Positions 10,739 to 18,016 of a stretch of 46,999 nucleotides of DNA are shown here, piece after piece. Source of the DNA: Desulfovibrio sp. (GTDB lineage: Bacteria; Desulfobacterota; Desulfovibrionia; Desulfovibrionales; Desulfovibrionaceae); assembly GCA_017454325.1 (NCBI GenBank), contig JAFTDG010000157.1, positions 1-46,999 on the forward strand, given 5' to 3'. A program made the translations under genes and the position numbers. Within the stretch, counting starts at the first letter, position 1; each line of letters starts with the position of its first letter. The notes beneath the pieces are model-generated. The model was given only the letters and a program-made list of their open reading frames with translations, was not told the DNA's origin and ran no database searches.

Positions 10739-11227
10739 ATGTCATCAACGCTATATTATCTCCGCAATTATCTGCTCCTTGGGCTTTGCTGCTTTCTGCT
10801 TTCTGGCTGCGGTTTGTTTCGTCCAGCAGTTGATAACACTTATGTACCGGCTGCAGCTCGCAAAGTTTTTAATACTGCGTATAGCCAGATGGGAAAAAAT
10901 TACCGAAGCGGTGGTGCATCACCACAAAAGGGTTTCGACTGTTCTGGTCTGGTATGGTGGGCTTATCGAGTCAACGGATATAAGATACCTCGTGTTTCTT
11001 TAGATCAAGCTCGCTATGGACAATCAGTCCCCAAGGAGTATGCGCGAACAGGTGACATAGTTGTCTTTCGCACAAGCAGTGGTTCTCAAGGCTTGCATAC
11101 TGGCCTCTATGCTGGTGGAAATGCCTTTATTCACAGCCCAAGAAGTGGCGCAAAGGTTCGTATGGAGCGTATGGACATTCCCTATTGGCGCAGCAAGCTT
11201 GTGGCAATACGGCGTATTGTACGATAA
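10739..11227 (+). CDS. NlpC/P60 cell-wall endopeptidase lipoprotein
   Basis: This is a 162-residue peptidoglycan peptidase of the NlpC/P60 cysteine-peptidase family, which typically cleaves D-Glu-DAP bonds in stem peptides. The signal sequence ends in the lipobox LSGC (Cys24), so it should be a membrane-anchored lipoprotein. The catalytic triad is visible: Cys68 in FDCSGLVWWAY, His120 in GLHTGLY and His132 in FIHSPRSG. The size matches Spr/NlpC proteins. Only a weak ribosome binding site precedes the ATG. The 128-base gap after the helicase gene and the change in function suggest its own promoter, although both lie on the same strand. It could act with the M23 peptidase at 34.4-35.9 kb in wall remodelling. 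Confidence 0.93.
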   Translation: MSSTLYYLRNYLLLGLCCFLLSGCGLFRPAVDNTYVPAAARKVFNTAYSQMGKNYRSGGASPQKGFDCSGLVWWAYRVNGYKIPRVSLDQARYGQSVPKEYARTGDIVVFRTSSGSQGLHTGLYAGGNAFIHSPRSGAKVRMERMDIPYWRSKLVAIRRIVR

Positions 11228-11403
11228 AGCTGTTGGCATTTCAGATTGTTAATACCCTTATACTGCAGGGATGCGTCCTCGAATATTAGCAACAACTCTA
11301 TTGCGATCTGCCTTTACTTTTTTTTTGTCTTACCCCAATATAGATCTTGAGGAGAGTTGCCAACCTATTATTGCTTACATATATTTCAGATGGAGGGGCA
11401 AGT

Positions 11404-11985
11404 ATGCCTCGCAAAAGTTCTACAACAAATAATTTGTTGAGTATTGCTGATATTTCAAGGCACTTTTCGCTGCCTGAATCAACAACGCGATACTATTGTA
11501 AACGTTTTGCTGATTTTATACCAAGTGTAGGAGAAGGTAGACGTCGTCGGTATCGCCATGAAACACTTGATGTGATCTCCACTATCCTCGATGAAATGCA
11601 GAAATCACGTACTGCTGCAGCGGTAGAAGAAGTTCTACATGTAAGGTTTCCGCAAAATACAGTTGCTATATCTCATTCTTCACCTGCCGTAACAACAAAT
11701 CTTCCGCAGGCTACCACCAGCTTCATACCAGCTTCTGCCCTTCAACTTATAGAACGCCAAACCATAGCTTTAGAAAGTATTGCACAAATACTGCATACAA
11801 TGATACTGCGTTCATCAAATGCTGAGCCTATTGGTGACTCGTCAGTCTCCCATCTTCGAAAGGATATTGATACCTTGCGCATTTTGCTTGATTCATCTGA
11901 AAAAACTCAACAGGCTGATTTAGAGCAACTGCGCTCCTGGATGACAAAGATTATTCGGTCCAACAAGTCTCAATCAGCAGTGTAG
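11404..11985 (+). CDS. MerR-like DNA-binding regulator
   Basis: A 193-residue protein begins with a MerR-type helix-turn-helix (residues 12-60, SIADISRHFSLPESTTRYY then GRRRRYRHETLDVI). It lacks the cysteine-rich or Gyrl-like effector domains of classical MerR regulators. The remainder is a linker rich in Ser, Thr and Pro, then a helical tail around residues 130-190 that could form a coiled coil for dimerisation. I chose ATG 11404 because GGAGG lies seven bases upstream; the frame is open from 11347. It is convergent with the DsbA-like gene, whose stop lies 17 bases away. Its targets are not known. The small wing and long tail also recall chromosome-organising MerR-like proteins, but nothing in the sequence decides this. 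Confidence 0.72.
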   Translation: MPRKSSTTNNLLSIADISRHFSLPESTTRYYCKRFADFIPSVGEGRRRRYRHETLDVISTILDEMQKSRTAAAVEEVLHVRFPQNTVAISHSSPAVTTNLPQATTSFIPASALQLIERQTIALESIAQILHTMILRSSNAEPIGDSSVSHLRKDIDTLRILLDSSEKTQQADLEQLRSWMTKIIRSNKSQSAV

Positions 11986-12001
11986 CATATTTGACTATTT
12001 A

Positions 12002-12814
12002 TTACTTTTTCAAGCTATTTTTCAAAGCGATATCCACAGCCCCCTTGAATAAGTCCAAAGGCAATGCACCACGAATAACCAGTCTGTTAACGAGAAAATA
12101 TGGTGTTCCTTCAATTCCTAGATCTTGAGCGTCCTTCAAATCTTCGGTGATCAGCTCCGTAATCTTCTTATTGTGTATATCTCGACTTAACCGTTTCATA
12201 TCTATTCCAAGCCCTTCGGCTGTTTTTTTCAGATACTTTTCCCCATCTGCAATCAGTGTATCCCTGTTGGCAAACAGTTTTTTATAGAACTCCCACGCTT
12301 TTTTCTCATTTTGCTGCGCTACAGCCAGAAAGTATGTTGCGGCCAAAGCTCCAGGTCCTTTTTCATCCAGTGGCATACTTTTAAAAACCATGTTCACATC
12401 TTTTCCGTATTCTTCAAGTATAGCCGCTACCGTATTGGAAGCCTGCTGGCAGTAATGGCAGGTAAAGTCGGTAAATGCTACGATACGTACTTTAGCATTT
12501 TCATTCCCAAGAACTGGCCGACCTAGAATTTTCACGTTCTTTGGTATGTTAAGATCTTCTTTCCACTGTGCCTCTAGAGTACGCTTCCGGCGCAAATTTG
12601 AGCCTTGTTGTGCGATTTCCAGTACTGACTCGCTATTATTCCGCAAAACATCTAGTACAAGATCTGGCCTTTCTTGAAATAGTCTTTCCAGAACTTGAGG
12701 TAAATTTTCATTTGTAAGGCCCTCCGCTTTTGTAGCGTTTTCCGAGCAACACAACATGCAAAGAATTGCCACAAGAGCAAAGCTTCTCAGAATAACTATT
12801 TTTTCTGCTTTCAT
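12002..12814 (-). CDS. DsbA-family thiol:disulfide oxidoreductase, exported
   Basis: The 270-residue protein has a thioredoxin/DsbA fold. The redox site CHYC is at residues 119-122 inside FTDFTCHYCQQA, and the cis-proline motif GTPYFLVN lies near residue 243. An N-terminal hydrophobic stretch (ILRSFALVAILCMLCC) is a signal or anchor and may be a lipobox variant. Residues 30-90 form a helical pre-domain, as in the Com1/BdbD-like subgroup. It probably oxidises or isomerises disulfides in exported proteins; no DsbB partner is seen in this window. GGAAGGA precedes the ATG. It lies 31 bases downstream of the response regulator gene on the same strand, so the two may be co-transcribed. Confidence 0.88.
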   Translation of the reverse strand: MKAEKIVILRSFALVAILCMLCCSENATKAEGLTNENLPQVLERLFQERPDLVLDVLRNNSESVLEIAQQGSNLRRKRTLEAQWKEDLNIPKNVKILGRPVLGNENAKVRIVAFTDFTCHYCQQASNTVAAILEEYGKDVNMVFKSMPLDEKGPGALAATYFLAVAQQNEKKAWEFYKKLFANRDTLIADGEKYLKKTAEGLGIDMKRLSRDIHNKKITELITEDLKDAQDLGIEGTPYFLVNRLVIRGALPLDLFKGAVDIALKNSLKK

Positions 12815-12845
12815 AACATTCCTTCCTTTCTTTGATTTAATTTTT

Positions 12846-13232
12846 TCACGACATCACTTCCAAACGATATTGTGCTATGGCATCTTCAATTTTAAACAAC
12901 AGTGCATCCAGTTCCACTGGTTTCATCATGTATCCAAAAGCGCCATCACTCATTGCCTGTACTGCGAGCTGCATATCTGCATGACCTGACAGCAAAATCA
13001 CTTGTGTTGTGGGCCAACGGCTGTGAATCGTACGAAGCGCTGTTATTCCGTCCATAATTGGCATTTTAACATCCATAATGACAATTTTATAGGGGAAATC
13101 TTGCATTGCAGCGAGAGCTTCAACACCATTTGCTGCAGTTTTACATTCATAACCACGACGTGCAAGCCGTTTACTCAAAATTTTTGTAATTTCCTTCTCA
13201 TCATCAACAAGTAAAATTTTAAACGAATCCAT
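12846..13232 (-). CDS. Single-domain response regulator (receiver only)
   Basis: At 128 residues this is a CheY-type receiver with no output domain. The acidic pocket (Asp10, Asp11), phosphoacceptor Asp54 in VIMDVKMP, Ser82 in LLSGHAD and Lys104 in MMKPVE are all present, so it should be phosphorylatable. No histidine kinase is adjacent, so its partner is encoded elsewhere. GHADMQLAVQAM followed by GAFGYMMKP resembles the receivers of NtrC-type regulators, which suggests a lineage from that class. It is the first gene of a two-gene leftward unit with the DsbA-like gene and is divergent from parA across a 298-base region that also holds a parS-like site. Confidence 0.92.
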   Translation of the reverse strand: MDSFKILLVDDEKEITKILSKRLARRGYECKTAANGVEALAAMQDFPYKIVIMDVKMPIMDGITALRTIHSRWPTTQVILLSGHADMQLAVQAMSDGAFGYMMKPVELDALLFKIEDAIAQYRLEVMS

Positions 13233-13430
13233 ACGTTCCCCGTTTCATTATTTATTCATTATATTTCGCATGTTGGGTAACATCGTTAATAATCATTTAT
13301 GGACTGAGGCTATATTTCATCAATAGCCTTTTATATTGTTTTTACTAACATTTTTCGGTTCTTACGTCCATTAATTTTGCACATACTTCCTTTCACGTTA
13401 TTAGTTTTTTCCTTTTCTACAATATTTCAC

Positions 13431-13457
13431 TTGACGCTACGTAACCACTATTCTAAT
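13431..13457 (+). promoter_or_regulatory. Possible sigma-70-type promoter for parA
   Basis: TTGACG (13431-13436) and TCTAAT (13452-13457) resemble -35 and -10 boxes about 75 bases before the parA start. The 15-base spacing is shorter than optimal, so this is a weak call. Apart from this and the parS-like site, the 298-base gap 13233-13530 is AT-rich and I see nothing else in it. Confidence 0.25.
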
Positions 13458-13476
13458 TCTTTGGTAAACAATAAAA

Positions 13477-13492
13477 TGTTTCATGTGAAACG
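13477..13492. promoter_or_regulatory. parS: parS-like centromere site
   Basis: The 16-mer TGTTTCATGTGAAACG differs at two positions from the bacterial parS consensus TGTTTCACGTGAAACA, with the GTTTCA/TGAAAC arms intact. It lies 38 bases upstream of parA, and parS sites are commonly clustered around parAB. It is expected to be the ParB loading site. It may also give autoregulation, because it sits between the putative promoter and the gene. Confidence 0.8.
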
Positions 13493-13530
13493 CCCCTTGT
13501 ATATAAAAAAGGCTGGAATGGGAGAATAGA

Positions 13531-14316
13531 ATGACACGTATAATTTCAATAGCAAATCAGAAGGGTGGGGTAGGTAAAACAACAACAGCTATCAATCTTT
13601 CTGCCGCACTAGCAATAATGGAAAAAAGAGTTCTTCTGATTGATTGTGATCCCCAAGCAAACAGCACAAGCGGTTTGGGATTAAATCAGGAATTATTAGA
13701 AGGAGATTTGTACAAAACCTTTTATACACCAACAGCTACACAAAAAAATATAGTAAAAACTAAATCATTTTTTTTAGACATACTTCCGGCAAACACAAAT
13801 CTTGTTGCAGTAGAACTAGAACTTGTGGACAAAATGGCAAGAGAGTTCTATCTAAAGGAATGTATAAATAATATATCTAATAATTATGACTACATATTTA
13901 TAGATTGCCCTCCATCTCTTGGACTTTTGACACTAAACGCACTTTGTGCATCACAGGAACTACTTATACCGCTTCAGTGCGAATTTTTTGCATTGGAAGG
14001 TATCGTAAAATTGCTCCAAACATATGAACAAGTAAAAAAAAGGTTGAATCCTACACTTTCACTACTTGGGGTAGTGTTAACAATGTATGATAGTAGAAAC
14101 AGATTAACTCGAGAGGTAAAGAACGAAGTTCGCCGGTGTTTTCCTGAACATTTATTCGAAACAGTTATTCCTCGAAATGTAAGATTATCTGAAGCCCCAA
14201 GCCATGGAAAATCAATTATACATTATGACATAAAATCAAAAGGTGCAGAAGCATACCTTGGACTTGCAAAAGAAGTTGTATTGAGGCGGAATATAAAGAA
14301 AAAGATTATACAATAA
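13531..14316 (+). CDS. parA: ParA/Soj chromosome-partitioning ATPase
   Basis: This 261-residue protein is a P-loop ATPase that dimerises on DNA with ATP and drives segregation of ParB-parS complexes. The deviant Walker A NQKGGVGKTTTAINL (signature Lys11, catalytic Lys16), the switch I region IDCDPQANSTSGLG and the Walker B stretch YIFIDCPPSLGLLTLNAL are all present. The length is typical of chromosomal Soj/ParA, with no N-terminal helix-turn-helix as found in plasmid P1 ParA. Its ribosome binding site is GGGAG, 7 bases before the ATG. A parS-like site lies just upstream. parB follows 596 bases later but is separated by a gene on the opposite strand, which is unusual. Codon use is noticeably AT-rich (AAA, ATA, AAT). 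Confidence 0.96.
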   Translation: MTRIISIANQKGGVGKTTTAINLSAALAIMEKRVLLIDCDPQANSTSGLGLNQELLEGDLYKTFYTPTATQKNIVKTKSFFLDILPANTNLVAVELELVDKMAREFYLKECINNISNNYDYIFIDCPPSLGLLTLNALCASQELLIPLQCEFFALEGIVKLLQTYEQVKKRLNPTLSLLGVVLTMYDSRNRLTREVKNEVRRCFPEHLFETVIPRNVRLSEAPSHGKSIIHYDIKSKGAEAYLGLAKEVVLRRNIKKKIIQ

Positions 14317-14345
14317 AAAAAGAGAAAATACAAAATTGCAAATTT

Positions 14346-14747
14346 TCAATGAACAAGTGAAGAATACTCAAGTGCAACATGGTCACGAAAATGTTTTTGA
14401 CGTATGGTAGCTCCACATGAACGACAATGAAAAACAAGTAAACCTCCTATATTTGCATTAGTTAAAACGAAAGGACGCGTTGCATCGTTACGCCAGTCTT
14501 CAGTTTCTTTCCCACAACAAGGACATTTTACAGAAGGATTATACGGATAGGAAAAATCCCAGCATTGTAGGAATTCATTGAAATCCCGTATAGGACCATC
14601 AGATTGAGAAAGAAAAGACTGTGGTGAAGAATCTGAAAGCAAATCCAAGAAATGAACTTCAAGCCTTTTCCATAGAGGAAAGGGAATAACAGCAAAAATA
14701 GGGTTATCTTGGGCATCGTACAAAAACTGAACAGTTTTAGTAGGCAT
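14346..14747 (-). CDS. Uncharacterised small Zn-ribbon protein between parA and parB
   Basis: I do not recognise this 133-residue protein. Two CxxC pairs (Cys75/Cys78 in KCPCCGKE and Cys108/Cys111 in FHCRSCGAT) should form a zinc ribbon in the C-terminal half. The N-terminus TVQFLYDAQDNPIFAVIPF superficially resembles the opening of Phd/YefM-like antitoxins, but no toxin partner is adjacent. I chose ATG 14747 because GGAG lies six bases upstream and overlaps the alternative TTG at 14759. It is convergent with parA (29-base gap) and divergent from parB across a very AT-rich 165-base region. Its position suggests shared control with parB or a partition-related role, but that is only inference. 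Confidence 0.7.
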   Translation of the reverse strand: MPTKTVQFLYDAQDNPIFAVIPFPLWKRLEVHFLDLLSDSSPQSFLSQSDGPIRDFNEFLQCWDFSYPYNPSVKCPCCGKETEDWRNDATRPFVLTNANIGGLLVFHCRSCGATIRQKHFRDHVALEYSSLVH

Positions 14748-14912
14748 TAAGAACTCCAATTATATTAAATTACAGTATAATTCTATAAGAAAAATATAAT
14801 AATATTTGATAGAAAACAACAAAAAGATAAAAATCAAAAAAACATAAAAAAGATCTTATATAACTTTTAACCAATAAAATAGATTAATATACTTTGAAGT
14901 GAGGTTGAAAGA

Positions 14913-15800
14913 ATGAGCGGCAATAGAGGACTAGGAAGAGGTTTAGAAGTACTCTTTGGCGACAAAAATATTAGAGATGTAAAAGCAACAATTACACAAT
15001 TATCAGTAGAAGCATTAAGGCCTAATCAAAACCAGCCACGTAGATACTTTAACGAGACAGCATTACAAGAACTAGCAAATTCGATAAAAACACAGGGTAT
15101 TGTACAACCATTGCTTGTTCGACCAACTAAAAATGAGGGCGAATTTCAAATAGTTGCAGGCGAAAGGCGTTGGCGAGCAGCAAAATTGGCTGGTTTAACT
15201 GAACTTCCAGTACTTATTAGAAACCTGAATGATGAAGAGGTGATGGCAGCTGCATTAATAGAAAATCTTCAACGTGAAGATCTTAATCCTATTGAAGAAG
15301 CAGAAGCACTCCAATCTTTGAAAGAAGCACTAAAACTAACACAGGAAGAACTGGCAGAACGGCTGGGTAAAAGCAGACCAGCTATAACAAATACATTGCG
15401 ATTACTTCAATTGAGCAAAGAAATTCAACGAGATGTAGAAACAGGGCAAATTAGTACAGGTCATGCCCGTTGTCTACTTGGCATAGATGATACGACAATT
15501 AGGGAAAAACTACGATACATAATAGAAAGCAAAAAACTTACGGTTCGCGAAACAGAAGAAGCTGTTTCATACTGGAAAACAATGCATTGCCTACCCTATG
15601 AAGTTGAATCAAGAAACGAAAACATAGAAAAGTCAAAAAGACGTGAAAAAAGTTTGTCAGTGAAAAATTGGCAACAATCACTAAGAAAAATATTAAATTG
15701 TAAAGTAACCATTAGTGGGACAGAAGAAAGTGGAAAAATTGGAATATCATACACAAGCAAAGAAGAATTAAAACACTTACTATCTAAATTGGGGCTATAA
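14913..15800 (+). CDS. parB: ParB/Spo0J chromosome-partitioning protein
   Basis: A 295-residue CTP-dependent DNA clamp that loads at parS and recruits ParA and SMC. It opens GLGRGLEVLFGD, the ParA-interacting segment. The CTPase motifs are seen as QPRRYF (41-46), GERRWRAAK (83-91) and ENLQRE (about 118). A helix-turn-helix region ELAERLGKSRPAITNTLRLL follows, and then a basic linker and C-terminal dimerisation domain. The tail is somewhat divergent and Lys-rich. It is preceded by GAGGTTGAAAGA and a 165-base AT-rich intergenic region, so it probably has its own promoter instead of relying on the parA transcript. It is convergent with rsmB, with 14 bases between the stops. Confidence 0.96.
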   Translation: MSGNRGLGRGLEVLFGDKNIRDVKATITQLSVEALRPNQNQPRRYFNETALQELANSIKTQGIVQPLLVRPTKNEGEFQIVAGERRWRAAKLAGLTELPVLIRNLNDEEVMAAALIENLQREDLNPIEEAEALQSLKEALKLTQEELAERLGKSRPAITNTLRLLQLSKEIQRDVETGQISTGHARCLLGIDDTTIREKLRYIIESKKLTVRETEEAVSYWKTMHCLPYEVESRNENIEKSKRREKSLSVKNWQQSLRKILNCKVTISGTEESGKIGISYTSKEELKHLLSKLGL

Positions 15801-15814
15801 AAAATAAACATCAA

Positions 15815-17152
15815 TCATTTTTTTGCCAAAAGAACTCCATACATGCCTTCAAGCCATGGATGGTCGTGCGGGGTTTGCCATTGGAATAAAAGTTGAATAT
15901 CAGTTTTCTTATAAAGCAAGGACTTAATAAGTGAATCGTTTTCTTGTTTGCGCAAAGTGCACGTTATGTAGGCAAGCTGCATACCAGGTTGCAGTATAGA
16001 AAGACACGCGGAAAGAATAGACTTTTGTGATGCAACATAATTACCAAGAAGATTATTACTTCTCCTCCGTATATCAGGACGACGTGCCAGAACGCCAAGC
16101 CCAGAACAAGGGGCATCAACAAGTATATGACCATACCATCTTGATATAGGAGGATGTGAAGCATCAGCAAGAGAAACAACAGGTTGAGTAAGATGTAAGC
16201 GCCGACACTCAAGGGGCAATGCGGAGAGCCGAGACAACGATATATCAGTGCAAACTCTGACAGGGATTCCCTGCTCTAGTAAAGCGAAAGTTTTCCCACC
16301 AAAACCAGCACAAACATCCCAAACTGGTTGTGCCCATCTATCAAGATGCAACATATGTAAAGCAATTTGAGAACCAGCAGACTGATAAGAAATTACTCCG
16401 TCACTGTGTAATTGAGCTATTGGTATTCTATTAACTTCAACTGGCATACTACCAGGTGCAAAAGCTACACCCCAAGAAGCGATGCTGATTCCACCAGAGT
16501 CCAATAATTGATTATAAATAAGTTTAGCATCAGGATGAAGAGCATTAACACGAAAACAACGCCAGGGACGTAAAAAAGAGCGTTGCATGAGACTGCAACA
16601 ATTATCAAAACCATAATCGTCAAGCCAGTTCTTTACTACCCATAAAGGAATGCCATAAAAAAGAGAAAGAGCATCTATCTGCGAACATGAATTTTTATTA
16701 TAAAAATCAATATGTTTCAATAAATCAAAATTACGTTGTACGGAACGCAAAACAGCATTTGCAACACCAGCAAGACGTGCACCATAAAGAAAGCGAACAG
16801 AATCAACAGCAGTATATACGGTAGAATATTGTTTTACGTTATTAAGGAAAAGCAAGCTATAAACAGATAAACCAAGTAAAAGATGCATCTGTCTTGGAAT
16901 ACTACTTGGCTTTTTCAAAAAAAATGAAAGAATAAAATCAATACGAGGTTCAGTGCGTAAATAACCATATACAAGTTCAGTAGTAAGATTAAGCGTTTTT
17001 TGGTTCAATAATGACTTATAACGAGAAAAAACTGAAGAAAGAGACTGCTGTACGGTTAATCCGTTATCAACGAGTAAAAGGGAATGTAAGGCTATATTGC
17101 TAGCAGAAAACGGAAGGGAAAGAATTTTTTTTGAAATAAAGGGATTACTCAC
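15815..17152 (-). CDS. rsmB: RsmB 16S rRNA m5C967 methyltransferase
   Basis: This enzyme methylates C967 of 16S rRNA with SAM. The 445-residue protein has the expected NusB-like N-terminal domain (up to about residue 140) followed by the RsmB/NOP methyltransferase domain. Motif I is VWDVCAGFGGKTFALLE, motif IV is LVDAPCSGLGVLARRPD with its cysteine, and motif VI is YITCTLRKQEN with the catalytic Cys in TC. It starts with GTG at 17152; I see no strong ribosome binding site, so translation may depend on coupling to upstream genes. It ends the long leftward block and keeps the def-fmt-rsmB association known in many bacteria, but two genes have been placed in between. AT-rich codon use matches parA and parB. 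Confidence 0.94.
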   Translation of the reverse strand: MSNPFISKKILSLPFSASNIALHSLLLVDNGLTVQQSLSSVFSRYKSLLNQKTLNLTTELVYGYLRTEPRIDFILSFFLKKPSSIPRQMHLLLGLSVYSLLFLNNVKQYSTVYTAVDSVRFLYGARLAGVANAVLRSVQRNFDLLKHIDFYNKNSCSQIDALSLFYGIPLWVVKNWLDDYGFDNCCSLMQRSFLRPWRCFRVNALHPDAKLIYNQLLDSGGISIASWGVAFAPGSMPVEVNRIPIAQLHSDGVISYQSAGSQIALHMLHLDRWAQPVWDVCAGFGGKTFALLEQGIPVRVCTDISLSRLSALPLECRRLHLTQPVVSLADASHPPISRWYGHILVDAPCSGLGVLARRPDIRRRSNNLLGNYVASQKSILSACLSILQPGMQLAYITCTLRKQENDSLIKSLLYKKTDIQLLFQWQTPHDHPWLEGMYGVLLAKK

Positions 17153-17195
17153 TATAGTTAATCCATAACAGTAGATATGTCTTTTATCTGTATCA

Positions 17196-17984
17196 TTAAT
17201 TGCAAAAAAGTTTGATAACAGATTCTAAATAAGAAAGTGATACAAGTGTGTCAATACAGGGTCCTTTGGGACGTGAGTTAAGAATTCCAAACACAGGTAT
17301 AGGAAAACAATCCTGTATGCCCGAGGTAAGGTCACGTTCACAGGCAACAGCGATAATGCATTGTGGATGTGTTACTGAAACAATATTACGTGCAATAGTA
17401 CCACCAGAAGCAACTGCAACTTTAAAGCCATATATATCACGAAATGAAAGTATACGAGCTATAGGACATTTACCACAACGATGACAATTATCAATATTAT
17501 GCGATAATCTGTAATTACACACAGATAGTTGTATACAATGCGGTAATAGCAAGAGAATTGAAGATGGCGTTACTTTAATATGTTTAGCAATTACAAGATC
17601 ATTATTTATCTTAATAAAACAATGACGAACAATATTTTTATCAATCCTGAAAGAATATGCAAATAATTCCATTAATGGAAAAATAAACTTAATAAAGAAA
17701 TGTCTTATTCTGTTGAAATAAGGCAGAGAAATACCAGTATATATATTAAATATCAAAGCAATACAAATCAACAAAATACAAACAGTAGATAAACATCAAA
17801 ATAATATTGAAAAATATGAAAGAAATTTATTAGAAAAATTAAAATTGATCCATGGCAGTATAAAAAAAATTGCAATAAAAAAACTCAATATAAAACAGCA
17901 ACATAACATTAAAAAAATAAAAATACCTTTATATGCACCTCCATAATATACAGAAGGTAATGAGAAATGAGAAGTAAGGAACAT
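17196..17984 (-). pseudogene. DUF116 family membrane protein interrupted by an in-frame TGA
   Basis: One continuous reading frame runs from ATG 17984 to the stop at 17196 but is broken by a single TGA at 17798-17796. The segment before it (62 residues) carries a hydrophobic helix (IFLMLCCCFILSFFIAIFF). The segment after it carries the conserved DUF116 core, with cysteines in LPHCIQLSVC and CHRCGKCPI, then VAVASGGT and VACERDLTSG. Joined, the product would be about 262 residues, near the usual DUF116 length. The core could still be translated from TTG 17774 without the first membrane helix, so some function may remain. Possible explanations are a recent nonsense mutation or a sequencing error. 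DUF116 function is not known; the clustered cysteines suggest metal or Fe-S binding. Confidence 0.72.
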
Positions 17985-18016
17985 TACAGATTCCGACGAA
18001 ATATATAATTACGAAC

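Noticed and set aside
14748..14912. AT-rich gap before parB considered as oriC
   Set aside because: It is very AT-rich, but I see no DnaA boxes or repeats in it. It more likely just contains promoters.
17796..17798. TGA in DUF116 considered as selenocysteine
   Set aside because: The position is in or near a membrane helix, no redox motif surrounds it, and no obvious SECIS-like hairpin follows. A nonsense mutation or sequence error is simpler.
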